Assembly (NCBI GenBank): GCA_964030475.1
Contig: CAXIPT010000005.1
Coordinates: 2,165,164-2,229,163, forward strand
DNA: 64,000 nucleotides
Direction of reading: 5' to 3'
DNA from: Tethya wilhelma
Taxonomy: Eukaryota > Porifera > Demospongiae > Tethyida > Tethyidae
Positions 36,233-51,600 of this stretch are shown in pieces. Made by a program: the position numbers and the translations under genes. The first letter of the stretch is position 1. Each line of letters opens with the position of its first letter. The notes beneath the pieces were generated by a model, which was given only the letters and a program-made list of their open reading frames with translations, was not told the DNA's origin and did not search any database.

Positions 36233-36620
36233 ATGACATCCATGAGCAAAATTGCCATAGCGAATATTATGCAGAATATCGAAGTAAAAGGTCTAGTTTT
36301 TCTGCGCATAGTGTTGATGTGTATCTTGCTGTTAGCCTCTGCCAGTGCACAGTCTAAGTTTAAGCAGCTAAGTGCCCATGAATTGCGTGTAGTTCAACTG
36401 AGACACAACTCAAGTTTGTTGGAAGTAGCAGCAAAGACTGGAGAATCTGTTATTGTACGAACCGATCCAGAAACTCGCTTGAGTGGAGCGTTCGTTCAAG
36501 AGGGAGTGAATCTTAACATGGACTGTTTACCTTTGTTGGAAATCTATCCTAGTGGACGAATTACTTGGTTTGCTGAACGCTTTGTAGTTGATGATGACAC
36601 TGGTGAAATAGTGAGTCGAG
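36233..36620 (+). CDS. Gene B exon 1: signal peptide and first half of Ig
   Basis: Begins [18 protein letters not shown]; the hydrophobic core [20 protein letters not shown] is the signal peptide. It ends with [20 protein letters not shown], Ig B and C strands, then donor GTACGT in phase 1. Paralogue of gene A exon 1. Confidence 0.83.
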
Positions 36621-39600
36621 GTACGTGTGTGATCAATACTAGTAAAACATAATGATCAGTATGTTCAGTCTTTGCTCATGATCAACTAGCTAGCTATAAT
36701 TTATAGACCATCTAGAAAGTGCCAGAGTCTCGTGGGCCAACCCCTTTCAAGAAAAAAATGGTCTGGTAACTACCATAAGGCCTCAGTGATTGTTATCGTC
36801 ATGACTCTGCATGCCTATTTTTGTCTTTTATGCTCAAAATGGCCCTATTATGCTCCAAAATTTGCCTATCAGTAATATACACTACAGTGCTTTTCAAGTT
36901 GTTATGCTTATAATTTGCTAGTATTTGCTAAGAGCCAAATTATTATGCCGCAGTTGGAAATTAATCGATTTTCAATGAACAGAAGCATGCTGTTGCCAGA
37001 GGAGGTCCGACATCCGTGGGCCACTTCGTAATTAAAAAGTTCACGTGATTACATTTCTTGGTCTTGATTTGAGGCGCTTTCGACACTTTCCTGCCTTGAA
37101 AAAGCTAGGAATCCTTCTCTCTTCTGTTACTTTGTCAAAATAGCTGCTAAAAGCTGTGATAAATCTCAGAAAAAGTGAGCTACGCGACAAGGAAACGACA
37201 TCACGTGATATACAATTAGCCTGCAATGGCCCTTTGACTAGTAGACTATTATTGGAAGTGAGGCCATTAACATCACTTGTCAATTTTGATAACAGCAAAC
37301 CATACTACAATCTGCTGACAGTGCAGAACAAACTTCTGATAGCAGTCAGAAGGGTCATTTCAATGCTTTTGCTGACTCAGCATGGTGGGTGCATATGACC
37401 AAATCCAATACCAAACTATAGTGGTCACGTGATTTGGAATGTGCTAATTGACACTAGTGTGGCGTACCTCCTCTGGATAGCAGTATTACCATTCAGACTC
37501 TTTTTTTTTCCCTATGGAAGAGTCTGGCCCACAAGATACAAGTGTAGACTAGTGTATGTAAAATTCAAACCTTAATAAATAAAATAGGGTAGGACTGGGC
37601 AATGCTGTAAAAAGTATTGAAACAAGCCATGGTCTCAATTTCATGCAGCACATGATCTACTTCATTTTCAATTTTGTCATAATACCGTATAGCTCCAAAT
37701 TTTCGTGGTACAATATTTTCGTGAATTTCGTGATTTGACCGTATATCACGAAAATTTTCTCCACTGCACGTAAATTTAGAAAACCGTATATCGGCAATAT
37801 AATTTCAGAGATCGTGATTCACGAAAATTAGCTCAAAACGGCAAAGACAGACTTTTCACGAACTTTTTGAACCACGAAAATTTGGAGCTATACGGTAGCT
37901 AAATTAATGGTCCAAAGAATGATTTGTACTGCATCTAGTCAGATGGAAACATCGTGAGGCGAGCCTGAGCAAACTTTTCATGCAAAGGATTGCACTGAGC
38001 CAGCTTAGCTTAGCTGGTTGGATAACCATAAATCGAGTCAGTCAGACATTCTTGCCTACCGTACCAGAGAGCATAGTTATACATCATGATCATGGTTTAT
38101 GGTGTATCTGAATTGAACTGACTATATTTATCAGTTAACAAATCTTGTCTTGATAAGAATTGCTATGTCTATAGTGACTTTCATTTTGATGCAGCCATGG
38201 TCTGAACTATAACTTCAGAAGTATAAAGTAATGTCTCAATGACTGAGTCAATTCTGCACAGACTCACGGTTTTATTGGCGTCCAGCTGACCACATATACA
38301 GCTTTTTAGTTTTTGGATCTGAGTTACATTTTGATGTTTTTTCTGACTAGTAAAGTAGTAACTAACAGCAGAAATTCTTATGTTGCTGACTCAGTCTTAG
38401 CTTTAAAATTTCAATGCCTTGTAGTGCACTAAAAGAAATACCGTATGTCCACATGTGCACCCTATGTATCATGAGATGTTTTTAATTTTTCTTGCATTTA
38501 CACGTAAATCAAGCATTCTAGTTGCGGTTTGGTCAACGTCGTGCACACTTCTGTCAATGTTTTTACGTTCCAATGGGGCTCACTCAAGCCTTGTTTACTC
38601 AGATACGTTTTGGATGCGTTTTTGTTTTCTCTTGGAAAACGACTATGTTTTGATTTGCGTTTATTTATGTTTTGGTATTATATGCTATTCTTTTGTGCAC
38701 TTACTTTAACAACACTGCTTAGCAGTCATCTTTGGCCAAAATTCACTACAGAACAACTCAGTTTTAAAAGCTTTCTTTTCGCTGCTACAGAGCTTTAGCG
38801 AGTGCTCAATCTAGCGAGCGTGTGCTACAGTTTGATTTAATGAATGGGAGGGGCAAAAAGTAGCTAATTAAGTGGGGAGGATTCCACTTGCACAAAATTT
38901 TCGGTACGCTTTGCACACAACATATTTACTGCCCCCTGTTTTGTAAAATCCTGGCTATGCCACTATAGGCCATGACCAATGCTCTGTGCCACGGTATACA
39001 TGCTATAAATGTACCAGCCTAGTTGAGTGTGCTGACGGCTGAGGCTGAGGCTTGTACACCATCGGTGCTTTCATTATTTTGGGGGATATTGACCAAGAAT
39101 AAGGTTTGTATGGAACATACAGGTTGAATATTTGTAACTCACCAATTTTTCTTGCTGACAGAACCTCTCTGACGTCTGTTGCTATTGTTAGCGCTATCCT
39201 TTTTGAGTAGGGTAAATGGGGGGAATTTTGACTAAAATTTTTAAACATCCTATAGCTTTTGCCGCTAACGTTGCGTAGGAGGTCGAAGTTTATCGATGAT
39301 TTATTTTTTGCTGATGGGGCAATTTCGACGGTTATTACACACTTATGTTTTTCCACTTTAATCTGCACTATTTCAAGGATACATATACACAATATACACC
39401 GTCACAATGAACATATTCTATAGTGTGACTAGTTTCCTACACAATATTTGCTACTCCAAAAACCTTCTGGTATTTTTGTCTAAATCAATACACTTTGAGT
39501 GCATGGAACCACTTGAGTACCACAAGAATCACACCCCATCCACAACTGTCTTACTAGACGGCTGTCATCTCTATAACAACCTGCACACTCTTCACAAACT

Positions 39601-42600
39601 CCAGTATCATCAGTTGATAAAGTAGAGGCAGTGGATTCAGAACTGTTATTTTCTGCTTGAGGAGACACTGGTCGAGTTTTCTGCTTCCTTAGTTTCAAAG
39701 GTGAGTACTTCGTTGGACTACAGCTAGGCATGAATCTTTTCGACCTTTTTCCCCCTTCTTTTTACTAGCAGCCTTCTTCCTAGCTTCCTTAGCATCTTTC
39801 TTTATCTGTTCTTCTTTCTTTCTTGTTTCTTCTGCAAGAGCCCTCTCATAGAATTCATCCATGCATGGTAAGCTAGTGCTTCACCATAGAACTTTGGCTT
39901 AACCTTCTGCTTTTGATTGGCACGCGATGTCCTTGTTTATTCTTCTGAAGTAGTCGGCAAAATAGCCTCTCAAATGCAGCCGAATAAGGGTTACAGAATT
40001 ATTGACAGTACATTTTCCGGAGAGATTCACAACGACTTCAACATGTGAATGAGCTTCATCTTCCTTGTCAGTGTGGCTTGTGACATCAGGTTGTTCTTCT
40101 GGTGTTTTGCGGGGCTCAGCTTTGGTTAGTTTAGAAGCTGGAATTGTCTCTTTGTTTAGTGGACATAAACCACACTTTTTGAAGCCATTTTTAAATACTG
40201 AGGAACAAATGAAACTTCCCAATTTCGCATTGAGAGCTGGGAAATTTTCTTTAGTAACAACTGCTGCACAAGTATCAATTTGGTGCTGTTTCAGCACCTT
40301 TCTCCAAGAAGCCTTTACAGCACCAAACACTAACACATTCAAGGGTTGCATAATGTATGTACAATGAGAAGGAAAGCATATCATGTGAACATTATTCTCT
40401 CGTGCAGTCTTGATCAATTCAAGCGATAAATGGGAGTGATGACCATCAAAAAAGAGAGCGGCTGGTTTCTTGAACCACTGGAGAAAATTACCGCTTTCCA
40501 TCCACCCACTGTCAGACACACTATACACTGTTCCAGCAGGTCCACCATGCACTCATCCATCTTGCCCAAAGGCTTTTGCCTTTGTACACCACATAAGGAG
40601 GTGTCGACGTGCACTACCTCTAACTGTCTCGTGCACGTACGTCAAAGTCATTTTGTCCTTTTGTTGGAGTGAGTCTAACCCTGCCTCCTTGAACACTTCA
40701 CTCACATGCACGTGCAAACCAACTACTTAGTACTTCTTCTATTGCTGAAACTGCTCGATGCGTAGGCAATATTGTGGGTCCCGATTTCATCTCTTCAAGA
40801 ACCCCTGCCACCAATCTCGACCAGGAACACAATCTTTAAAAGAATTTGGCCTATATAAATGGCTGGTCTTTCAAATAATCTTTAATAACTACTCCCACAA
40901 GATCCTTTGTTAGACCCAAACCCATTTCCTGTAACACTTGAATGGTTACAACTATCTCTTTTTCTTCAAGTGGCGTCAAAACTGTTGGAGATCCAGCTCG
41001 GGATCCAATCTTGGTGATCTTCTCTCTTCTTGAGTGATCTCCTAGTGTAGTGACAGGAATACCATATTTCTTTGATGCCATTGTCAGTTTCCCACCAGAC
41101 TTCACCTCTTCTATTGCTGCTTTCAGCTGCAAACGTGTGTAGGTCTAAGGAAGTGTTGGTCTTTCTCTTGTATACACGCACCATCTTGCAGTAAGCTTGA
41201 TCCATGACATGTGCTCATTAGTGCTTCACATGAGGTCAAAGGTCATCAAGATGTAGCTAGAGTTAGAGCTAAGACTGAAGCATGTGCAGCGTGCCTGTTT
41301 CATGCACTAGATTTTTACTGTTTGTAATAGGTCAGAAAGAGTTCTGATAGTGAGAATTTTATCATTGAAAAAATTTTAAAGTCAAGTTTTAATGAATCGA
41401 TGACCGTATTGCAGAGTTGCAAATTGAGAAGGCTGTAACTTAGTGAATTTGTACCATCAGATGTGTAGTGAATGACTCATTAATGACTTTAATTAACATT
41501 ACTGTGGTAGAATTGAACTATGTAATTAGAACTTCCTGTCTTAAGAATGAGTTTTTTTTGTGATTATAGTCAGTCTGTTGTTAGTCAGTCTTGACTAAGT
41601 GAGAAATTGGAAAGTTTTTGACATAGAATTACGTTATAAAGTTAAACTACAGTTAGCGTTCCAGTGATAATTGTGTAGAACCCAGTAACCCGGGAGTGAA
41701 GAACGCTACACATGTACAGCAGATCTAGTAAGTTCTATCTGCATAAAAAAAGTTGCATCTGAATAGCGTTTATAGCAGAAAAATAACATAACACTAAAAA
41801 TGTCAAAATTACCCCCACACCGAAATTACCCTGCCCCTGCATTTGTGTACATTATGATACAGAGGCATATTATAATACACAGATCCCTGTGGTTAGGGAA
41901 ATAATTGTATTGTGTTATACAGACCTTCAAGCAATTAAGTAGCATGCAAAAAGTTACAAGCTAATGCACAATAGTTATTGCTAGTCTTCTAAAAACTCAG
42001 CTACTATTATACATAAGCTTTTTTTGCTTCTGTAACTAGCCAATAACTTAGGACTGTATATAGCATTTATAAACCAAGTAAACTTAGCAACCACTTGACC
42101 ACTGACAGGAATTAAACTTGGCGAAAGGGATCTCAATTGATATTGGCGAGAAAATGTCATTGTAAACTTTTCTATTGGGATTCAGCACTAGTGGAGATTC
42201 AAATATTCATATTTGGACAATAAATTTTGGCAGATTAAATTATATTGAGCAATTTGGAGAAATTCACCAATTTTGCTAAAATAAAATCCTCGCATAAGTT
42301 TCTGACTATAGCATTTCGATATAATGGCTGCTGCAGTACTCAAACTTTTTGTAGGGACTATAACTAGTCTCTGATAGTCTCCACACTAAAAAATTCAAAA
42401 AAATTAATATTATAAGCATTTTTTTGTGCTCAATTTTTGGCAGATAATTTAATCCAGCCTGCCAGGCTAGCTATATAGCTACTTTATTCCACTATTTAGC
42501 CAAGTGATATAATAAGATTGGCAGGAGTTTGAACAATTAATTAATGTTATTATTGGGGGGAGCCTGAGGCCCCACTTACACGGATGCGTTTTTTTGTTTG

Positions 42601-45600
42601 AAAACGCATACTTTTATATGCATTTCGGGCTTACATTTACACGAAAACACCCAAAACGCAAACCGGAAACGCAACGTTTTGAAAATACAATTCAAAGTTT
42701 CTTGTGTAAATGGCAAAAACGCAACTGGTACAGACACTGCAACTGCGAGTGAAGCACATGCATGTCTGGTGCATGGTCTCTCTCATTCTCAAGATGCATT
42801 ATCTAACAAAAATGGAAATATACCACTTATTGATAAAATTATGTAACTGCTCAGTTTCAAAATGCTTGTCACTTCCAGTTTCTCAGACTAATCTTGGAAA
42901 AAAAGCTCTCTTAATCCAAAAGCAAAGTTTTTAAAGCTTTTAACCGGTGTAGAGTGGTTAAATTTTTTAGAAGACTAAGGAACAAGAAATGAATTGAGAA
43001 AGAAAATCTAAAAAAGAATCTGAAGAGAGAAGAAACAGAGGGAGGCTTATAAGCTAAAAAAAAAAAGAAGAAAGAGTAAGGAAAGCTGAAGAAAAAGTGA
43101 AAGTAGCTGCCAAGAAAGCTAAACGAACTGTTGATTCAGTGCTGAAAAAAAAAAAAAGCTGAAAAGAAGCAGTGAAAAAAGCCTATAGCAACAAAACAAA
43201 CATGCAATTAGCAAAAGAATTGCATTGACCTACTTCTAATAAATGATTAGTGTAAATGTATAAAGTTATTGCTTATTATTAAAAAGTAGTTGATAATTGG
43301 CTGCCTATGCTACTCCATAAACTAGTCCGTTTCCAATCCACATGAATGCATACCGTCACCATCACTGCATACCATTACATAATTTATTCTTGTATAATGT
43401 ATTAATTTTATAATGATCATGATAATTATGTGATCACTATTAATATAGAGCCAGAGTTTGAGATACAAACAATTCCGGGTGGTCGTTTCATTATCGGAGG
43501 TGACTCTGACAGATGGTTGAACGTAACTGCTACAAACATCATTCAAGGAATTGAAGATCCTGATTATGGTAACTACACTTGCCGGGTCTGTACTGGTCAA
43601 GACACCCCACAACTCGAATGCCACGATGCCACAGTGACTGTGTACTTACCAGGAGCCCCGCCAATCATCAATGTCACTGATAGGAATGGTAATATATTAA
43701 CATAGTTATGATTATCAACATTAATAGGAATAATCATGCTAATCAATGTATTAATTGTATGCATCCATTAAAATTAATGACATGTACTGTAAACGTGGAA
43801 ATATAATATTGGCGGTATATTAAATTTGGCAATTTGCCGATCGTCTCAGAAATCGCCAAATTTAATGTACCGCCAATATTTTGTCATACAGTGGAACCTC
43901 CGAATAGTGGACAAGTTGGGAGCACGACTTTTGTCCTTAATAGAGAGGTTGTCCTCTTTCAGAGGTTGACACCAATATAGCCAAAACACCTTCACTATAA
44001 TAGTATAATTATCATACTTTCATCCAACAAGGTTTCAACATGCAGCAATGATGTATTACTATGTATTTAAAAATTATTTGTATGTCTAAATCAGATAAAT
44101 GGCATTGTACTACTTATAGTAATCGCTCTTAGTCTATTATGGGCTTAACTTATCTGGACAAAATGAAGAACTAACCGTAAAATCTCCCTATTATTCTCAT
44201 GAGTTTTGTCAAAATACAACAAATTCATCGACTTGAACGAGTCCAACAATTCCAACTTTCTTGTTCACTTGATTCAAGTTCAATATCTTTCTGATTTGAA
44301 CGGAAAAGAACACGACTACCTCGTCTATGTGCGGTGAGCCTCAGATTTTCTACACGTGGCAATTTACAAGTTCCTGTTTACTTCCGTTTATTCTCAAATT
44401 TAACCCCATTATTCCCGAAATTATGCTCGTGCTCCACTTCACCGATTATTCTCAAAATTATGCCGGCATAATCGCCGCACCCCTAACCTACTCAAAGGCT
44501 TTGAAAGCATTGGCTCAGCTTGCTGCGCTGCTGGATGAAATTTTGTCATAATATTTAATGCTGGGGGGTGTGGTTTCCTGTTTGTCCGTTATTTAGAGAT
44601 AGAAATTGTACTAAGTTGGCCGTTTGGGCCAGATGAACTGTCCGTTATCCGGAATAGAGAGGGTCCGCTCTCAGAGGTTAGTTTGTATTAGAAGCTATAT
44701 GAACATGAGTCCGTGCCAAAGATTTTGTCCGTTATATAGAGTTGTCCGTTGCTGGGAGTGTCCGTTATGGGAGGTTCCACTGTACATATAATTCTGCAAG
44801 TGTTCAGTCAATGAATGCCAAATTTAAAACCGCCAATATTTTTGTGGAGGCAGCCAGATCAAAATCACCAAAATAAATGAAAGCACCGTTGGTGCACAAG
44901 CCTCAGCACACTCAACTATTTAGTATAAAAGTTCATTGGAAAAATTTTTAGATCTAGTAGCATGGGATTTGAACCCAGGTCTTTCGAATTCAGCTAGTTA
45001 CTGAATGCTCTGCTTCGAGAACTCACTGGCATTGGAGCAGAGTATGTAGTATAATATACTACTATTCGTAATCCTAGTCGACATGTACTATTATAGCACG
45101 ACCTACATGTACATGTATATATACACAACATGACATTGTGTCATAGCTAGATTCTGGCTTATAGCAGCCACATCTCCAGGCTCCCCCTGGCTTAACTTCA
45201 CTCACAGAAAGGAGAAATGGAGCCTGGGCAAGGTTAGCCTCATATATAGTTGTTTTCACTCATGATAATAACTACTTGATAAACTAGCGCAAGTGTATGG
45301 CACGACTAAGCTATGCTATATGATAAAACATGTAGATACTAGAGTGTTCAGCTGGTGTGAGAACACTGAAAGCACACTTAGCTGCTGAGTAATAGCCAGT
45401 CACACTGAAACATCTATACATGACAATATGCTTACATAGAAAGCAGCTAACCACTGTCTGTCTTGCCAAGCAACACTGACCAAAGGCAACAGCAACAGCA
45501 ACAGCAGCAGCAGCAGCAGCTAGCAGCATCTTCATGCAGTGAGCATTATTGAATTCTTGATAACGCATACTAGATTAGAAAATGTAATTTCACAAAATCA

Positions 45601-48600
45601 TTCAGTTTTATGAACGTAAGTACCATCCATTTTTTCGCTAGAGCTGTCTTTTTTGAGATTTCGATGGGACAGATGGACAAAATGACTACCATAATCCTCT
45701 GTACGTGCTACGCACGTGCCGAGGCTTAATTACTGCCAATATTTCCACATTTATGGTACGTTAACTCATGTACAATCTGTATGCATGATTATAATTATTA
45801 TAGTAGCCGATGGTGTAGGACCAAGTGATGAATTGATCTCTAGAATCGGAGCTGATTTTTGTATTGATCTTGCCACTATGCCAGGAGTTTCATTCCGGAT
45901 TAAATGTGACATCATTGGCAGATCTAGAGGCCTTGCTAATGGAATACCAATTCCTATTCCCACTCCAGTGCGTACGTGGGAGAAGGATGGTATTGTTGTG
46001 TACAGTACAACTGATGGAGAAAATCCTTTAAATGAAATCACCAGTGAATTTTACATGGCAACTCAAGCAAATATGCTACTAATGAGTGGATTGTTACAGC
46101 CACAAGTTTTCATACCTCTAATTGATGGTAGTATAATTTTCATTACAACTGTAGTAAATGCAACAGGTGCTGGGATTGTAGACCCTGCCGTGGCACGAGA
46201 GAGTCTCTTTAATGCTTTTATTGGACAGTGGACCTGCAGTGCAAGCAATGCCTATGGAACAGTTGCTGCTACATCAATAATCAGAAGTTGTGGTATGTCC
46301 AAAATTAAATTTGTTTGCTCATAATATTTAATTTGTTAAACCTTAGTGCATGACGTATAATTTCATAGCGTGTGCAAGTGGTTTATTACTACAAAGTAGA
46401 AAAAAAATTCTTAAAAATAAGCAATGTAGGAATGGGAAGTGTAACAGTTTTAAAAAGTATCATAGTTCGTACCAATAGGAATATAGAAGGTTCTGTAGCT
46501 TTTTATACCGGGCCTTGCATGCGATATTTAGTTATCAGTCATATAGACTATATAATTATAGTCCTTGACTTAAGTGAAAGGAGATCTTTATACATGTACA
46601 CAACGTCACGTCAAAGGTTCAACATATCGACTAGTTGTTTCTTGATGATGATCTACATGACTTTTGCTTAGTGTATTAGAGCAATATAGCTTTTGTTTCT
46701 TGTGATTTATACAGAAAATGAGTGTGAAGTAAGCTAGTCTGTATAAACAAAGTTGTCTGTATGCCTTTTGTTTCTCTGGAAATCATGTTCAGGCAATAAG
46801 TCAGGAGGGTGGGGAAAAGAAAGAAAACAAATTTGCACTGTCAGTGGCGTATCCAGGATTTCAGTTAGATATGCCACTGACTGTTGTGGCTTCTTGCCAG
46901 CGCTCTCTCTGAGAGTGTTGTCAAAAGTTTCTGTGTCTTGTTAGTTCATGATTATAATTATAGTAAGTTTTAGCTATCTTTCAGTATGAGAGTTTATAAG
47001 CATGAACCTTTTGTGTTGTGTTAATGGTATAGTTGGCCCATTCCTAATATGTACAAGTACCGTATAGCTCCAAATTTTCGTGGTACAATATTTTCGTGAA
47101 TTTCGTGATTTGACCGTATTTCTCCACGTACATTTAGAAAACCGTATAACGGCAATATAATTTCAGAGATCATGATTCACGAAAATTAGCTCAAAACGGC
47201 AAAGACAGACTTTTCACGAACTTTTTGAACCACGAAAATTTGGAGCTATGCGGTATAGTAAAAATTCAAAAAAAATAAGTAGTATAGGAATGGGCAGTGC
47301 GGTAAAAAACATTGGAACAAGGCATGTCTCAATTTCGGCACAGGACTACTTTTTTTTTTAAGTGCCCCTTCGGGTTTACCACAATTGTGGCTAACGAGGG
47401 CCTGCAAATAGCCTAGGGCTAATGAACGCAGGTCCCCGGGACCGACGGCTTTACATCCCCTTCGAAGGATGCGGTGAAATTCACTTCCTCATTTTTCGGG
47501 GTAGAGCTGAGTTAACTCCTAGGCAGAGCTCGAAAGAGAAAATGGGAAACAAATACCTGTGGCACTGGAGGGACTCGAACCACCTACCCATGGGTAGGCC
47601 TTGTGAAATTATGCTCAAAAAGTTACCTATTATTCTATTCTTAAATTCCCAATACATGACCCTATTATTCTTTTTCATGGTCCCCATTATTCTCAAAATT
47701 AATTATTCTTGGTAGCAGGCTCATCATAGTAAAGTGTGTATCAAGCTAATTTTGCACATTCACCTTTTAAGGCTTGTAACAGCATTAACAAGCCCACAAC
47801 CAAAAATTTAAAACAGTTTAACCATCTTAAATATATCCAAACTGCTCAAATTTTTGGAGTAAGATACATGGGGGTTTATATGCATTCTCATACTTTTTGT
47901 CTGTAGTTATTGTACCTCAACAATCTTCATTCATGCACGCTTGTGTGATGACCATTACCAAAAATCACAAAATTTTCACCCATTATTCCAGCATTATTCT
48001 CAATGCTCCAAGCTACCTATTATTCTCAAAATTATGCTAGCATAATTTCACAAGGCCTACCCATGGGTTGGGAGTCAGAGTCGCTGGTGAACAAGCCACC
48101 AGGCCTACTTCATTTTTGATTTTTATTCTTGATCCCTAATATGGATTCTTAGTGTCTTAAATGCAATGATCTGTACTATAATTATACAATAGTACCATAC
48201 CTTATTAATCAGTAGTTGGCTAAGCAGTGAAGTAACAAGAACAAGACAGGCAACTTAAACTGGACTGCTGGCCAAGAGTTGGGCATAAAAAATGAAGATA
48301 AAGGAATGTAGTGCCCATGAAAAGAACTTACTTTGTGCTGTCAAAGTTGGCTCAAGACATTCTGGTTCTCTAGAAATCCTTTTCAAGCAAGTCAGTCAGG
48401 AAGTACGTAAGTACGTACGTACGTATGTATGTACGTACGTTAGAAGAACAAAAATAGCACTATGGTGGCTTCCCACTAGCGCTCTACGAATGCTGAGAAA
48501 AGTTTTTGTGAGTTTAGGCCTTGCATGCAGTTGGTAATCTGTCAGTGAGAGCCTCTGAGCAACTTTGAAGGTTTAATTTTGTTTGACTAGATTTTTATAG

Positions 48601-51600
48601 TGACCAACATTTTGTATTGTGTCTATGGGACAGTTGGCCCATTCCTACTATACGTACTACCGTACGTATGATAATATTGTACTATGATATTACTCTTAAT
48701 GAATGGTACCATAAGCATGGTGCGCAGTCCTCGGCGTAATATACACTACAATGTCATGTATAAAACACACTTTCTACACTTAGTGCAGCCAAGCATTAAT
48801 GATACTGCAGCTGTATAGCATCGACTCTAAGGCTGAGGCAAGCAAAGCAGTATACTGTTGTATGAGTGTGGCTACTTAGCCAACGTCGTGCAATTATCAT
48901 GTCATAAGCTAGCTCGCAGAGTTAGCATAAACGTAAACACAATTAAGCGCTTGGACTAGAGATACTCTGTTGCATCCAAGCATTTATACTAGAGTTATTG
49001 TTGCTATTTCAGACTTCCAGTATAGTTCTAGCAATTTAGTTATTGTAGCAAGATGCAGCTAACGCACAATCGGGCAACTCTAGCTAGTAGCCTGGGGATG
49101 TGGATTTATGTGGCTACTCTAGCTGGCTATAGCTCGCTATACGTATGCATACGTAGTAGTATAGGTAGGGCCACATAGCCAAAATGGTCGCTCGAGCTAG
49201 CGATCGCTCAAACTGAAAATCCTGGCATAGCTCAGGAACTATAAGCTTTTAGCATCTGAAAAATATAATTTTTGTAGATAAACACTAGTACAGTAACTGC
49301 TTATGTCCATAATTTTCCAAGTAGACTTTCTGTTCTTTAGATTAACGGTGAATACACACACACACACACACACACGGAAAACAACTACTATAACCCTTTT
49401 GGCGTGTTTCACGCACCGAGGGTTAATAAACACTAGTCAACTTCCAAACCAGATCTCAAGGCCGGTATATATGTAATGGCATGACCTGCATGATGCAAAT
49501 ACATGACGAGCATGTTCTTTCCGACACAATTAATGTATTGTGTTACGTTATGCACATGTGTTCATGTCCATGGCCTCTCTTTATATTGATCTGTATACAT
49601 ACAGTTTCAGAATGTTTACTATCTTGTGTGAAAGGAGGTTCCTGTGAATCCACTACTGAGGGTGGCTTACGTGTATGTACCTGTGGAGATGGTTACTATG
49701 GAAATGGAAATTTTGTTTGTGTTGGTATGTTTGGCATATTATGCATTGATTATAATGTGCAAGATACAGTAACATTGTGACTCAGTTTCACATGCATGCA
49801 CTGCATACCCTTTCCAGTTTTTGAGAAATTTTCGCATATGAGTGCATATTTATTTCCTTGCTTTTTTTAAATATAGGTATTGGTAATACAGTATACCTGA
49901 ACGCATCCTTAACTAAACAATATTATTCATGATGTCACATATAGTTTGGTAGGAATACAAATGGTCATGCTTACAGTAGCTAGAGGTTAGAATTAGTGTC
50001 TGAAAATAGGTTGTGTCTGTGTTAAGCCAACTTTGGCAGCACAACAAATTTCTTCTTACAACTGTATTATTATTCGAAATAAATTATTATGTTCGCACTT
50101 TCATGCTTAGGGTTTTGTACCACGTTAGTGTTACATCTGTTATATAATAATCTTTTCCTTCAGACAAAGATGAATGTGAGTCTGGAGAACACAACTGTGA
50201 TCCTAATGGTGTGTGTAGCAATACTGTTGGAAGCTTTAATTGTTCTTGTCCTGGAGGTGACTATGCAGGTGATGGAACCTTTTGCTTAGGTATGTATATG
50301 GTGAACACATGCATGCGCTTTCATTAACCCTTGATGTGTGCATGCATGCATATCACCAATCAAGGGTTATACAGTAATCATTTTGTCTGTGTGTTGTGTT
50401 ATTTGTTACAATATATAATTGCAAGAACAGCAGCCGCCCAGTCTGTTAAAGCGACATAAGTATGTATACACATTATTATAGCATCATACAAAGTCTGCAT
50501 GCAGAATTCCTAATTAGATCTGAGGTTTTCATCTCTATAGGCTATAGCTCTAACTGTAATACTTTCTGTTAATTAGGTTTGCCTTTCCTTGGTTAATCTA
50601 AATGCTTTCTATCGTATACATTTTTGTTTGCCAGTTTATATTATATTATTATTATATTAGTTGATTTATATAATATTATTACATGTATATATAGATACCT
50701 CTGTTCACTCTACTGTGAGCATGTCAGTATGTAGTGAAAACAATGAGACTTGTTACTGTGATGCATCTGACTGCTACTGTCTACCTGGATATGAATTGAT
50801 TGATAGTTTGTGTCAAGGTAAGCATGTCGCTTCATACTGATTACTCAGCGTAGTTAAGGACTGGGTCAGCTCACTGTCAACTGAGTTTCACGAATGAGTG
50901 AAGTTTTAGATATAAAACTACAATGAATTTAATTTGCATATCATTTAAACGGTGACCGCATGTGATTGCTTCAATACTAAGTCATCTGACATGAAGCAAG
51001 AGTAAGGCTGAAAATAGACTTGAGCGTTGAACGGAGTAGAAGCGCTTGGTTTTAAGCAGCACTGACTTGATACACAGTGTCTACATGTTGCAACTAAAGT
51101 ATTTATAGCGTACTTTTTGGAAACAAGCTACCAGACGGAAGTGGTTACCTTGGATATGATCGTTAATGAGATACAAAACTGGTAAGTTTTAGTACTTCTA
51201 ACAATGATATTGAAAAAGTATATAATTGGATTTTAGTTCACCAAGGTATAAAGCATATGAACTCCTCAGAGTGGCTGTAGATAGTTGGCAAGTTCTCCGT
51301 TCAGAAGTATTGCGTTGAAGTGCTATTACATTGGTGGGCATGCCGCCTGCTATTACATCATTGAAAAATTAATAGTTAACTTAATCCTTTTTGTAAACTT
51401 AAAGGCGCAGTCGCACGGAAGTAAATTTACGTGACGTAATGAAGCCGTATTTTGCACTTAATTCCTGCGCGCAGAATATAGACCAGCGCTAATATGAGTC
51501 TCCACGCTCTTCAAATACAGCCAATGCTCATGAAAAGCTCTAGTATTACTCTTCGCTAGTTTGCTAGCTTACCCAGCTACTTTTTTTCCTAACTGCACCG

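Noticed and set aside
44950..45035. Functional tRNA gene on the minus strand
   Set aside because: The D, anticodon and T arms fold, but the acceptor stem does not pair and the anticodon loop lacks the usual U33; the tail is shared with another SINE copy.
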